Assembly (NCBI GenBank): GCA_035691285.1
Contig: DASSJI010000286.1
Location: forward strand, 1-28,432
DNA: 28,432 nt
Origin: DATFEN01 sp035691285
GTDB taxonomy: Bacteria > Acidobacteriota > Vicinamibacteria > Fen-336
Direction: 5' to 3'
A program made the position numbers and the translations under genes. This document shows positions 7,390-15,015 of the stretch, one piece after another. The notes under the pieces were generated by a model. The model had not been told where the DNA came from, did no database searches, and saw nothing but the letters and a program-made list of their open reading frames with translations. Position 1 is the stretch's first letter; each line of letters opens with the position of its first letter.

Positions 7390-8933
7390 CGGGCGGCCTG
7401 GGCGAGCCCAACTCCGTCGCGATCGCCTGCTTCCTCGTCTTCGTCGCAACGACCCTGGGCATCACGTGGTGGGCCGCGAAGCGCACCCGCAGCGCCGAGC
7501 ACTTCTACGCCGCGGGACGCAGCGTGACCGGCCTCCAGAACGGCCTCGCGCTGGCCGGCGACTACATGAGCGCGGCCAGCTTCCTCGGCATCGCCGGCCT
7601 CGTGTCGCTCTCGGGCTTCGACGGCCTCATCTACTCGATCGGCTTCCTGGTGGGCTGGCCGATCGTGATGTTCCTGATCGCCGAGCCGCTCCGCAACCTG
7701 GGCCGCTACACGTTCGCCGACGTGGTCGCCTACCGCCTGCGCCAGAAGCCGGTGCGGGTGGCGGCAGCCTTCGGGACGCTCTCGGTGGTGTGCTTCTACC
7801 TGATCGCGCAGATGGTCGGGGCCGGCAACCTGATCCGGCTGCTGTTCGGCATCAGCTACGAAGCCTCGGTCGGCATTGTCGGCGCCGTGATGCTCGCGTA
7901 CGTGCTGTTCGGCGGAATGCTGGCCACGACCTGGGTCCAGATCGTGAAGGCCGTGCTGCTGATGACCGGCGCGTCGCTCCTGGCGCTCCTCGTGCTGCTC
8001 CGCTTCGGCCTGTCGCCGCTGAGGCTGTTCGCCGCCGCCGCGGACCGCTACGGGGCGGCGGTGCTCGCTCCGGGCCAGCTCGTGTCCGACCCCTGGGACG
8101 CCGTGTCCCTCGGCCTCGCGCTCATGCTGGGCACGGCCGGCCTGCCCCACATCCTGATGCGCTTCTACACCGTGCCCGACGCGCGCACGGCGCGGACCTC
8201 GGTGAGCTGGGCGACGGCGTTCATCGGAACGTTCTACCTGCTCACGTTCGTGCTGGGCTTCGGCGCCATGGTCCTCGTCGGGCAGGACGCGATCCGCGCG
8301 GCGGACAAGGGCGGCAACATGGCGGCGCCGCTGCTCGCCGAGACCGTGGGCGGCACGGGCTTCCTGGGCTTCATCGCCGCGGTGGCCTTCGCCACGATCC
8401 TCGCCGTGGTGGCCGGACTCACCCTCTCGGGCGCCGCCGCGCTGTCCCACGACCTGTGGGTCAACGTGGTGCGCGGCGCCCACGCGTCGGAGGCCGAGCA
8501 GCTCCGTGTCGCTCGCGTGGCGACGGTCCTCCTGGGCGTCCTCTCGATCGGCCTCGGCATCGCCTTCAAGGGACAGAACGTCGCCTACATGGTGGGCCTG
8601 GCCTTCGCGATCGCGGCCAGCGCGAACTTCCCGGCCCTGGTCATGTCGGTCTTCTGGCGCCGGCTGACGACGGCGGGAGCGCAAGCCAGCATGCTGGTCG
8701 GGACCACGTCGGCCCTGGTCCTGATCTACCTGTCCCCGACGATCCAGATGGGAGTGCTAGGCCGCGAGGCGGCGCTGTTCCCGCTGAGGAATCCCGGGCT
8801 CGTGACGATCCCCCTCGCGTTTCTCGTCGGTGCCGCCGTCTCCCTGCTCTTCCCGGAGCGCGAGGCCGAGGAACGCTTCGAAGAGCTGGAGAACCGCGTG
8901 CACCTCGGGCCCGGCGAGGCGTCGTTCGGATAG
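7386..8933 (+). CDS. Sodium:solute symporter, acetate permease (ActP) type
   Basis: A 515-residue, ~13-segment membrane protein of the SSS family. Family signatures are visible: the N-terminal YAAGRSVTGLQNGLALAGDY and MSAASFLGIAGLVSLSG, then FADVVAYRLRQKPVR, and AGLPHILMRFYTVPDARTAR in the middle. This last motif and the paired DUF485 gene are typical of the cation/acetate symporter ActP branch, which takes up acetate and related short monocarboxylates with Na+. The GTG start at 7386 overlaps the DUF485 stop; the longer open frame from 7152 lies inside the previous gene. The protein ends about 25 residues after the last membrane segment. Substrate specificity is inferred from family and gene pairing. 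Confidence 0.9.
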   Translation: MTGGLGEPNSVAIACFLVFVATTLGITWWAAKRTRSAEHFYAAGRSVTGLQNGLALAGDYMSAASFLGIAGLVSLSGFDGLIYSIGFLVGWPIVMFLIAEPLRNLGRYTFADVVAYRLRQKPVRVAAAFGTLSVVCFYLIAQMVGAGNLIRLLFGISYEASVGIVGAVMLAYVLFGGMLATTWVQIVKAVLLMTGASLLALLVLLRFGLSPLRLFAAAADRYGAAVLAPGQLVSDPWDAVSLGLALMLGTAGLPHILMRFYTVPDARTARTSVSWATAFIGTFYLLTFVLGFGAMVLVGQDAIRAADKGGNMAAPLLAETVGGTGFLGFIAAVAFATILAVVAGLTLSGAAALSHDLWVNVVRGAHASEAEQLRVARVATVLLGVLSIGLGIAFKGQNVAYMVGLAFAIAASANFPALVMSVFWRRLTTAGAQASMLVGTTSALVLIYLSPTIQMGVLGREAALFPLRNPGLVTIPLAFLVGAAVSLLFPEREAEERFEELENRVHLGPGEASFG

Positions 8934-8943
8934 CTGAGGGCGG

Positions 8944-11253
8944 CTACGGCGCTGGCTCCAACACAGCGGGCGCCGGCTCCCCGCTCGGAGCCGGCAGCGG
9001 GTGCGACGCTGGCGCCGAGCGTGCGGCCGCCAGGTGCCCCTCCGCGAGCCAGCCCGCGGCCACGAACACGAGCTCGGCGAGGGCCACGATCGCCATCCAC
9101 GTGACGACGCCCGATTCGCCGAAGCCGTACGAGTGCAGCCCCGACGCCAGCACGAAGTTCACGCCCAGGTAGGTCATCAAGACCGTCTGGAAGGCCAGGA
9201 TGCTCCACGCCGCCATGCCGAACGCACCGATCAGGCGCTCGGCCCGGGCGTGGAGGATCGCGATGTACGCCAGGAAGGCGACGAGCGACCAGACCTCCTT
9301 CGGGTCCCAGCCCCAGTAGCGGCCCCAGGACTCGGCCGCCCACATCGATCCGGTGAGGATGCCGGCGACCAGCAGGATCGCGCCGACCATCACGTACCAG
9401 TACAGCAGCCCGTTCATGCGCAGGACGAGGTCCTCTCGTTCCGGGGCGAGCAGACGCGTGCCGATCTGCATGTGGGCGACCGCCACGCCGAGGGCCAGCA
9501 CGGCGTACCCGATCATGATGATCGGCACGTGGATCGCGAGCCAGTAGGTGCCCGCGAGCACCGGCGGCATCGGGTGGATGAAGGGATCGATCGGCAGCAG
9601 GTCGGTGAGCGCCATCGTCAGCGTCGACATCGCCGCCGCGTTCAGGATCACGAGCCTGCTTCGCAGGAAGAGGGACGCCACCATCGCGAACAGCCCGACG
9701 CCCCAGCCCAGGAACAGCAGCGACTCGTACATGTTCGACGCGGGGATGCGTCCCGCGACCTGCCAGCGCAGCCAGAGGCCCCAGCTCATCGCGGCGAACC
9801 CGAGCGCCAGCGTGGCGGTCGCCGCGGCGCCGAGGGCGCGGACGGGCTTGATCCACGCGGCGATCGAGAGCGCCAGCGACAGCCCCAGGATCCACCACGA
9901 AAGCCGCGAAGGGCGCGCGCGGTTGTACAGGACCTCCCGCGCGAGGGCGCCGGGACGGACGTGGCGGGCGCCCTCGCCCGAGGCCAGGACGGCCTTCAGG
10001 TCCTCGATGGAGTCGAAGCGCGGGGGAAGCGACCAGGGCTCGCCGGGAGCCTGGCCCGGCAGGACCCGGAACGCCGAGCGATCGAAGAAGCCCTGCATGT
10101 AGAGCAGCCGCGTCTCGAGCTTCTGGGCGGCCTTGTCGAGCGACGTGAGCGGCGTTTCGTGCTCGCTCCTGGCGCGGGCCGCATCGAAGAGGCCCAGGAC
10201 GCGCGGGCTGCGAACCAGCTCCTGGAAGGAGGCCCACTGCGTTCCCGCGGGGAGGCCGGCGGCCTCGGCCAGGGCCGGATCGACGCGGACGATCGGCTGC
10301 ACCGCCCAGTCGCCCGGCGCGACGGCCCAGGACAGCGCCATCGCCGCGGGCTCGAGTCCCCAGAGCCTCGGCCGGCCCGTGACGTTGAACACGGCCTCGC
10401 GGGCGACGGTGTCGAAGGGCATGACACGGCCGTCGTGCTGTACCGGCAGGAGCCGCAAAGCCTCCACGTCCTCCCTGGCCGGCACGGGGATGGTCTGGGC
10501 GGACGCGGTCGCACCGCACGCGAGGGCGGCGAGCAACAACGTCGAGGCGGCTGTCCCTGGCCGCCCGTGGCCCGCGCGCGTCGCGAGGACCACGATCATC
10601 CCACCGACCAGGCCGAAATAGCCGAGGAAGGCGAGAGCCTCCCCGGGGTCGCGCGCGACCGACAGGATCGTCTGGTCGCGGTCTTCCGCCTCCCGATAGC
10701 TCGACTGGAAGAACTTGTAGCCTCCGTACGACAGCTCGCGGTTCATCTCGATCACCGCCGGCACGTCCCGGCCGGCGTCCCGTACCGTGACGCGGCTGCG
10801 GAATTGGGCGGGGCGGCGGGTTCCGTCGTAGTAGTCGATCTCGAAGGCGTCGAGCCGCACCGAGAAGGGCAGCGTCACGACCGGCCGGGGCGAGCCGGCG
10901 CGGTCCTGGACCGTGCGCCCCTCGTCGCCCTCCCAGATGGCCAGGACGCCCTCGGTCTTGAAGCGGTCCGTGATCGTGGCCCCGAGGAGGATGAGCAGCA
11001 TCGAGCCGTGCGTGAGCGCGTAGCCGACCCGGTGTCGGCTCCAGGGCCAGAGGTCGGCCAGGGACGAAGCCAGGTTGAGCGCAAGGAACACGAGGAGGGT
11101 ACGGAACCAGGGGGAGTAGTACACCATCTGCTGCGCGGCCTCGGCCCCGCGAGCGGACTCGACGATGGTGCCCGCCGAGAGGGCGATCGCGAGCACGATC
11201 AGGAGTCCCAGCGTCAGCTTCAGCGACGCCAGCGAGTGGATCCAGGCTCTCAT
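8944..11253 (-). CDS. Fused ResB-CcsA (CcsBA) system II cytochrome c synthase
   Basis: A 769-residue membrane protein that carries haem across the membrane and attaches it to apocytochrome c. Residues 1-~225 are the ResB/CcsB half: membrane segments near 14-30, 50-68 and 80-93, a periplasmic beta domain with SVRLDAFEIDYYDG, and a further segment near 209-224. From about 255, TIPVPAREDVEALRLLPVQH begins the CcsA half. This has a long periplasmic insert, then about eight membrane segments carrying the haem-handling motif WGRYWGWDPKEVW (643-655). Four candidate haem histidines are present: H82, H575, H668 and H707. Their spacing in the CcsA half closely resembles that of characterised fused synthases. 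The ATG at 11253 has a GGAGGAG site. The right-hand neighbour M19 gene is 143 bases upstream; an operon is possible but not evident. Confidence 0.93.
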   Translation of the reverse strand: MRAWIHSLASLKLTLGLLIVLAIALSAGTIVESARGAEAAQQMVYYSPWFRTLLVFLALNLASSLADLWPWSRHRVGYALTHGSMLLILLGATITDRFKTEGVLAIWEGDEGRTVQDRAGSPRPVVTLPFSVRLDAFEIDYYDGTRRPAQFRSRVTVRDAGRDVPAVIEMNRELSYGGYKFFQSSYREAEDRDQTILSVARDPGEALAFLGYFGLVGGMIVVLATRAGHGRPGTAASTLLLAALACGATASAQTIPVPAREDVEALRLLPVQHDGRVMPFDTVAREAVFNVTGRPRLWGLEPAAMALSWAVAPGDWAVQPIVRVDPALAEAAGLPAGTQWASFQELVRSPRVLGLFDAARARSEHETPLTSLDKAAQKLETRLLYMQGFFDRSAFRVLPGQAPGEPWSLPPRFDSIEDLKAVLASGEGARHVRPGALAREVLYNRARPSRLSWWILGLSLALSIAAWIKPVRALGAAATATLALGFAAMSWGLWLRWQVAGRIPASNMYESLLFLGWGVGLFAMVASLFLRSRLVILNAAAMSTLTMALTDLLPIDPFIHPMPPVLAGTYWLAIHVPIIMIGYAVLALGVAVAHMQIGTRLLAPEREDLVLRMNGLLYWYVMVGAILLVAGILTGSMWAAESWGRYWGWDPKEVWSLVAFLAYIAILHARAERLIGAFGMAAWSILAFQTVLMTYLGVNFVLASGLHSYGFGESGVVTWMAIVALAELVFVAAGWLAEGHLAAARSAPASHPLPAPSGEPAPAVLEPAP
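8972..8995. terminator. 9-bp GC hairpin between convergent gene ends
   Basis: GCCGGCTCC (8972-8980) pairs perfectly with GGAGCCGGC (8987-8995) around a 6-base loop. It lies 39 bases past the symporter stop and inside the last codons of the cytochrome c synthase gene. There is no T-run on either strand, so intrinsic termination is uncertain. Confidence 0.3.
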
Positions 11254-11291
11254 TCCGCGGCTCCTCCGAGGCTGCTGCCCTCGAGTGAGAT

Positions 11292-11310
11292 GGCCGCAGA
11301 CTCTGCGGCC
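11292..11310. repeat. 8-bp perfect hairpin between the M19 and cytochrome synthase genes
   Basis: GGCCGCAG (11292-11299) and CTGCGGCC (11303-11310) are perfect inverted copies with a 3-base loop. It lies downstream of the M19 stop and upstream of the synthase start on the minus strand. A T-run is lacking, so it may be a factor-dependent termination or RNA-stability element. Confidence 0.3.
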
Positions 11311-11340
11311 CCGGGCGAGGAGGAGCACGGCCCGTGCCAG

Positions 11341-11358
11341 GCTCGGCTCTCGCCGAGC
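11341..11358. repeat. 7-bp perfect hairpin downstream of the M19 gene
   Basis: GCTCGGC (11341-11347) and GCCGAGC (11352-11358) form a stem with a 4-base loop, 39 bases past the M19 stop on the minus strand. With the neighbouring stem at 11292-11310 it makes a tandem hairpin pair in a 143-base intergenic gap. It is not followed by a T-run. Confidence 0.3.
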
Positions 11359-11396
11359 AGGTTCTTCGCCCCGGCCGAAGGTCCGGAGGCTGCGGC

Positions 11397-12689
11397 CTAC
11401 CTCGCGGGTGGCCCGCCGGAACTGCCGTCGAGAGCCCGTCGCGTCGCGACCGATGGCGATCGCTCCGCTCGAAGCCGCACCGCGACCTGCTCGGATCGGG
11501 CCAGCACGCGGAGCAGGTTCCGACCCGCGATCTTCTCGACGTCGTCATCGGAGTAGCCGCGCCGGAGCAACTCGGCCAGGAGTGCCGGATACTTCGAAAC
11601 GTCCTCGAGCCCTTCGGGGAGCTGACTGGTCCCGTCGAAGTCGCTCCCGATCCCGATGTGGTCGATTCCGATGACGCGTCGGAGGTGGTCGACGTGGTCC
11701 GCGACCTGGGCCAGGGTCGCCTTGGGGCCGGGGTTCGCGCGGAACCATGCCTCCATGCCCTTGGAGACGGCGCGGTCGTCTCCGCGATGAATCGCCCGGA
11801 GCCGCGTCCTCTCGGCGAAGGCCGCGCGCGCGTGTTGCGCGCCGTCGGGCGCCACGAAGGAGGGGACGAACGTCACCATGATGACCCCGCCGTTTCGGGG
11901 CAGCTCGCGCAGCACGTCGTCAGGGGCGTTCCGGGGGTGGTCGCACACGGCGCGCGCGCTCGAGTGGGAGAAGATCACCGGGGCCTCGGAGACGCGCAGA
12001 GCGTCCCGCATCGTCTGGACCGAGACATGGGAGAGGTCCACGAGCATCCCCGTGCGGTTCATCTCTCGCACGACCTCCTCGCCGAAACGGGTGAGGCCGA
12101 AGGACGCGCGCTCCAGGCTGGCGGCGCTGGCCCACGGCAGGTCGTCCGAGTGGGTCAGCGTCATGTAGCGCACGCCCAGGCCGGCGAACGCGCGCAGCGC
12201 GCCCAGCGACGAGTCGATCGAGTGCCCGCCCTCCATGCCCATGAGCGACGCGATGCGGCCGCGGGCGAAGGCCGCCTCCACCTCCCTCGCGGTGGTGGCG
12301 AGCTCGAGGGTGTCGGGCCACCGCTCCACCATGCGGCGGACGAGGTCCACGGCTTCGAGCGTCGCGCGGACGGCCTCGGGGCCGGGCAGGCTGGACGGCA
12401 CGTAGACCGACCAGAACTGCCCGCCGACGCCGCCCGCGCGCAGGCGCGCGAAGTCGGTGTCGAGCTCGGGCTGGGGCTTCGTGAGGTCGAACCGGAGGAT
12501 GTCCCCGTCGGCCTTCTCGTGGACCTCCCACGGGTAGTCGTTGTGGCCGTCGATCAGCGGGACGCGCTTCAGGACCGCCCGGGCCCGGGCGAGGGCCGGA
12601 TCCTCGGCCGCGGGCGCGGACGCGCGCGAGGGGAACGCCAGTGCCGCGGCCGAGAGCGCCGCGACGAGCACGAGCCTTTGGAGAAGCAT
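11397..12689 (-). CDS. Exported membrane dipeptidase (peptidase family M19)
   Basis: A 430-residue zinc dipeptidase of the renal-dipeptidase type, cleaving dipeptides, in some members with D-residues. Residues 1-~25 are a signal peptide (hydrophobic core VLVAALSAAALA, cut near SRASA). Metal-ligand motifs are all visible: H49-x-D51 (LIDGHNDYPW), bridging E154 (LMGMEGGHSID), H222 (VDLSHVS), H243 (IFSHSSARAV), and the late GIGSDFDG motif. The C-terminal EKIAGRNLLRVL is also typical. Length is normal. The ATG at 12689 has no Shine-Dalgarno sequence, and TATCCT ends 9 bases before it. It is divergent from the VOC gene at 12770. Confidence 0.93.
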   Translation of the reverse strand: MLLQRLVLVAALSAAALAFPSRASAPAAEDPALARARAVLKRVPLIDGHNDYPWEVHEKADGDILRFDLTKPQPELDTDFARLRAGGVGGQFWSVYVPSSLPGPEAVRATLEAVDLVRRMVERWPDTLELATTAREVEAAFARGRIASLMGMEGGHSIDSSLGALRAFAGLGVRYMTLTHSDDLPWASAASLERASFGLTRFGEEVVREMNRTGMLVDLSHVSVQTMRDALRVSEAPVIFSHSSARAVCDHPRNAPDDVLRELPRNGGVIMVTFVPSFVAPDGAQHARAAFAERTRLRAIHRGDDRAVSKGMEAWFRANPGPKATLAQVADHVDHLRRVIGIDHIGIGSDFDGTSQLPEGLEDVSKYPALLAELLRRGYSDDDVEKIAGRNLLRVLARSEQVAVRLRAERSPSVATRRALDGSSGGPPAR

Positions 12690-12698
12690 TGCGCGACA

Positions 12699-12704
12699 AG
12701 GATA
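12699..12704 (-). promoter_or_regulatory. Candidate leaderless -10 element before the M19 dipeptidase
   Basis: TATCCT, with TGC just upstream (extended -10 look), ends 9 bases before the ATG at 12689. No Shine-Dalgarno sequence is present in the intervening bases. Confidence 0.4.
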
Positions 12705-12769
12705 GCACCCGATCCCCGAGCGCCCTCCGGAGCGATCTGTAATAGCCTACGAGGGACAGGAGGAGGAAC

Positions 12770-13267
12770 ATGGCGACCCGGAGCAGAAAGCGCACGACGT
12801 CGCGTCCCACGAGGGCCCGGCAGCGGGCCCGGCCGAAGTCGCGGGCCGCCGGCCCGCGGCGGCAGAAGCGGCACGACCCCCAGACCCTCCGCCTGCGCAA
12901 CGTGACCCCGGGATTCACGGTGAACGACCTGAGGCGGAGCGAGAGGTTCTACACCGACGTCCTGGGATTCGTCGTCGGCGAGCGCTGGAAGGACGACGCA
13001 GGCCACGAGACCGGCGTCATGCTCAAGGCCGGCGCGTGCGAGCTGGGCCTCTCCCAGGACGACTGGGCCAAGGGCCGCGACCGCGTCAAGGGCGTCGGCG
13101 TGCGCATCTGGGCGCAGACGGTGCAGGACATCGACGCGCTGGGCCGCCGGATCGCGGCAGCCGGCTGGAAGCTCACCGAGGCGCCCCACGATCAGCCTTT
13201 GGGCGGGCGCGCACTGTCGCTCGACGACCCGGACGGGTACCACTTGACCGTGTTCAGTCGGGCGTAG
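12770..13267 (+). CDS. VOC family protein with strongly basic N-terminal extension
   Basis: A 165-residue protein with a strong ribosome site (AGGAGGAA, 12761-12768). Residues 1-~37 are dominated by Arg and Lys (RSRKRTTSRPTRARQRARPK) and look like a disordered nucleic-acid-binding tail. From residue ~42 a VOC domain follows: LRNVTPGFTVNDLRRSERFY, then LGFVVGERW, and the second half ending LDDPDGYHLTVFSRA. The usual Glu after 'DPDGY-x' that ligates metal in glyoxalase-type members is not seen, so a binding rather than catalytic role is possible. Tail and domain are in one frame with one ribosome site, so the tail is real. It ends back to back with the phoX stop (TAGCTA). Confidence 0.82.
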   Translation: MATRSRKRTTSRPTRARQRARPKSRAAGPRRQKRHDPQTLRLRNVTPGFTVNDLRRSERFYTDVLGFVVGERWKDDAGHETGVMLKAGACELGLSQDDWAKGRDRVKGVGVRIWAQTVQDIDALGRRIAAAGWKLTEAPHDQPLGGRALSLDDPDGYHLTVFSRA

Positions 13268-14980
13268 CTACGACCGGCGGATCGCGATCAGCGACGGCCG
13301 CGGCGGGGTTCGGAGCCCGCCCTCCGGCCAGTTGCTGCCGCGGGGCTCGGCTCCGGCCTGCTTGCGGATTCCGAAGCGCTCGCCGGGGTGCTGGATCGAC
13401 AGGAAGAGCGTGCCTCCATCGGGCGTGAGGGCGGGCCCGCAGGACTCGGCCTCGCACGGGATCGACGCGAGCTGGCGCGCTCGCCCCGCGCTCTCGCCGC
13501 GCGTGGGAATCAGGAAGAGGCCGTTGTTCGCGAAGGGCAGGTAGTCGGCGCGCTGGTTGAGGCGCGACGACGACATGTCCGTGCACACCCAGAGGTTGCC
13601 TTCGGGATCGAACAGCATGTTGTCGGGCTGTGCGAAGACGCGGCCCGCGCGGGACGCATCCGCGGGCCCGCCGCCGGCGAAGCGCGTCCAGCGGAACCGC
13701 TTCGCGCTCGCGTCGCGGCCCTCCTCCTCGAGGCGCCAGATCTCGCCATACACGTTCTCGAACAGGCCGGGACGCCCGGACACGGCCGTGAAGGCGATGA
13801 AGACGCTGCCGTCTCCCGGATGCACCTCGAGGTCCTCGGGCCGGCCCGCGGGCGTCGCGCCGATGCAGTTGGCGGCCTGGTAGGCATCGGCGAGGGCGGC
13901 CCCGAGTCCCTCGTAGACGTCGCCCAGGGTCCTCGCGAAGGGCGGCAGGGCCGGCTTCAGGTCGCGCGGGTCCGGGTTCGGGTGCAGCTCCGTGGCAAGG
14001 TCGAGCCGCCGCCACTCGCCGCCGCCGCCATCCTCGAAGCGCGCCGCGTACAGGGCTCCCGACCGGAGCAGGCGCCGGCAGCTCTCGCGGTCGCCGGGCC
14101 GGTAGAGCTCGTCGGAGACGAACTTCCAGACGTGCCCGCCGGTCCTGTCGTCGCCCATGTACGCCGCCACCGGCCGGCCGGGCTCGGCGCGGATCGCGAC
14201 GTTCTCGTGCCGGCAGCGTCCCAGGGCGGTGTGCTTGCGCGGGGTCGAGGCCGGATCGTGGGGATCCACCTCGACGACCCATCCGTAGTGGCCGCCGGGA
14301 AGGTCGAAGTCGCCGCCCCGTGGGGAACGCCCCTTCGTGTCGACCGCCTCCGGGACGTGGTCCTGGAAGTTCTCCTCGCACGAGAGGAAGGTGCCCCAGG
14401 GCGTGGCCTGCCCCGAGCAGTTGTTGAACGTCCCCTCGGCGCGCTCCCCGAGCACCGCCGCCGCGGGACCGTCCACCACGAACGGCGTCACGGCGTCGAC
14501 GCGCCGGTTGAGACGGTCCCCGAGCACCGGCCCCCACGCGCCGGTCCGCTCGTCGCGGCGCACGCGCAGGACGGAGAGGCCGACGTCGCGCTTCCAGTCG
14601 GCGATCGTGTCGGCGCGCCCGCGCAGCGCCTGGAACGACTCGCGGTAGAGCGGCGCGTCGCCCTCGATTGCCAGGCTGATGTACTCGTGGTTCACGCCGA
14701 GCAGGGCGTCTTCGGGCGAGCCCAGGGGGAGGAGGCCGACCCAGTCGTTGTTGTAGCCCCAGGTGCGGCCGTCGGCGGTGAAGGGATCGCCCCATCGGAT
14801 CACGACCTCGTGGCGGAAGCCCTCGGGCAGGACGACCTCGTCGGCCGTCGAGGGCGTCACCGGCGAGAACCGCGTGAGCGGTTGCGCGGGCGCGCCCGTC
14901 GCGAAGCGCCCGAGCGCCGCCTCGAGCCCCGGCAGCAGGGTCACGGCCAGGCCGCTCTCGAGAAAGCGCCGCCGGCTCAT
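13268..14980 (-). CDS. phoX: PhoX family alkaline phosphatase (DUF839), Tat-exported
   Basis: A 570-residue protein beginning MSRRRFLESGLAVTLLPGLE, a twin-arginine signal, so it is exported folded with its cofactor. Family motifs in order: LLGVNHEYISL near 94-103, NCSGQATPWGTFLSCEENF at 187-205 (with the conserved Cys188), CRHENVAIR, VAAYMGDDRTGGHVWKFVSD, then EDLEVHPGDGSVFIAFTA and DNMLFDPEGNLWVCTDMS. PhoX enzymes are Ca2+/Fe3+-dependent phosphomonoesterases that release phosphate from organic esters. Length fits the family. It is divergent, with only 35 bases between, from a sulfatase-fold hydrolase and an acid phosphatase, which suggests a phosphate-scavenging locus. No Pho box was recognised. 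Actual activity of this DUF839 branch is inferred. Confidence 0.88.
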   Translation of the reverse strand: MSRRRFLESGLAVTLLPGLEAALGRFATGAPAQPLTRFSPVTPSTADEVVLPEGFRHEVVIRWGDPFTADGRTWGYNNDWVGLLPLGSPEDALLGVNHEYISLAIEGDAPLYRESFQALRGRADTIADWKRDVGLSVLRVRRDERTGAWGPVLGDRLNRRVDAVTPFVVDGPAAAVLGERAEGTFNNCSGQATPWGTFLSCEENFQDHVPEAVDTKGRSPRGGDFDLPGGHYGWVVEVDPHDPASTPRKHTALGRCRHENVAIRAEPGRPVAAYMGDDRTGGHVWKFVSDELYRPGDRESCRRLLRSGALYAARFEDGGGGEWRRLDLATELHPNPDPRDLKPALPPFARTLGDVYEGLGAALADAYQAANCIGATPAGRPEDLEVHPGDGSVFIAFTAVSGRPGLFENVYGEIWRLEEEGRDASAKRFRWTRFAGGGPADASRAGRVFAQPDNMLFDPEGNLWVCTDMSSSRLNQRADYLPFANNGLFLIPTRGESAGRARQLASIPCEAESCGPALTPDGGTLFLSIQHPGERFGIRKQAGAEPRGSNWPEGGLRTPPRPSLIAIRRS

Positions 14981-14988
14981 CGAAGCGG

Positions 14989-14994
14989 ATCATA
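14989..14994 (-). promoter_or_regulatory. Candidate leaderless -10 element of phoX
   Basis: TATGAT (5 of 6 match to TATAAT) ends 8 bases before the phoX ATG at 14980, with no Shine-Dalgarno sequence. It overlaps a divergent -10-like hexamer by two bases. Confidence 0.4.
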
Positions 14995-14998
14995 CGAT
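14993..14998 (+). promoter_or_regulatory. Candidate -10 element of the sulfatase-fold gene
   Basis: TACGAT (4 of 6) lies 17 bases before the ATG at 15016, giving a predicted leader of about 10 bases. The interval between the two divergent starts is only 35 bases, so promoters of both must lie here or inside the opposite gene. No good -35 is seen. Confidence 0.25.
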
Positions 14999-15015
14999 GA
15001 CGGCCTCCGACTAAG

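Noticed and set aside
8726..11548. A 940-codon minus-strand open frame over the cytochrome synthase and symporter end
   Set aside because: Translation is low-complexity Arg/Pro/Gly text; the cytochrome synthase frame in the same place carries all the family motifs.
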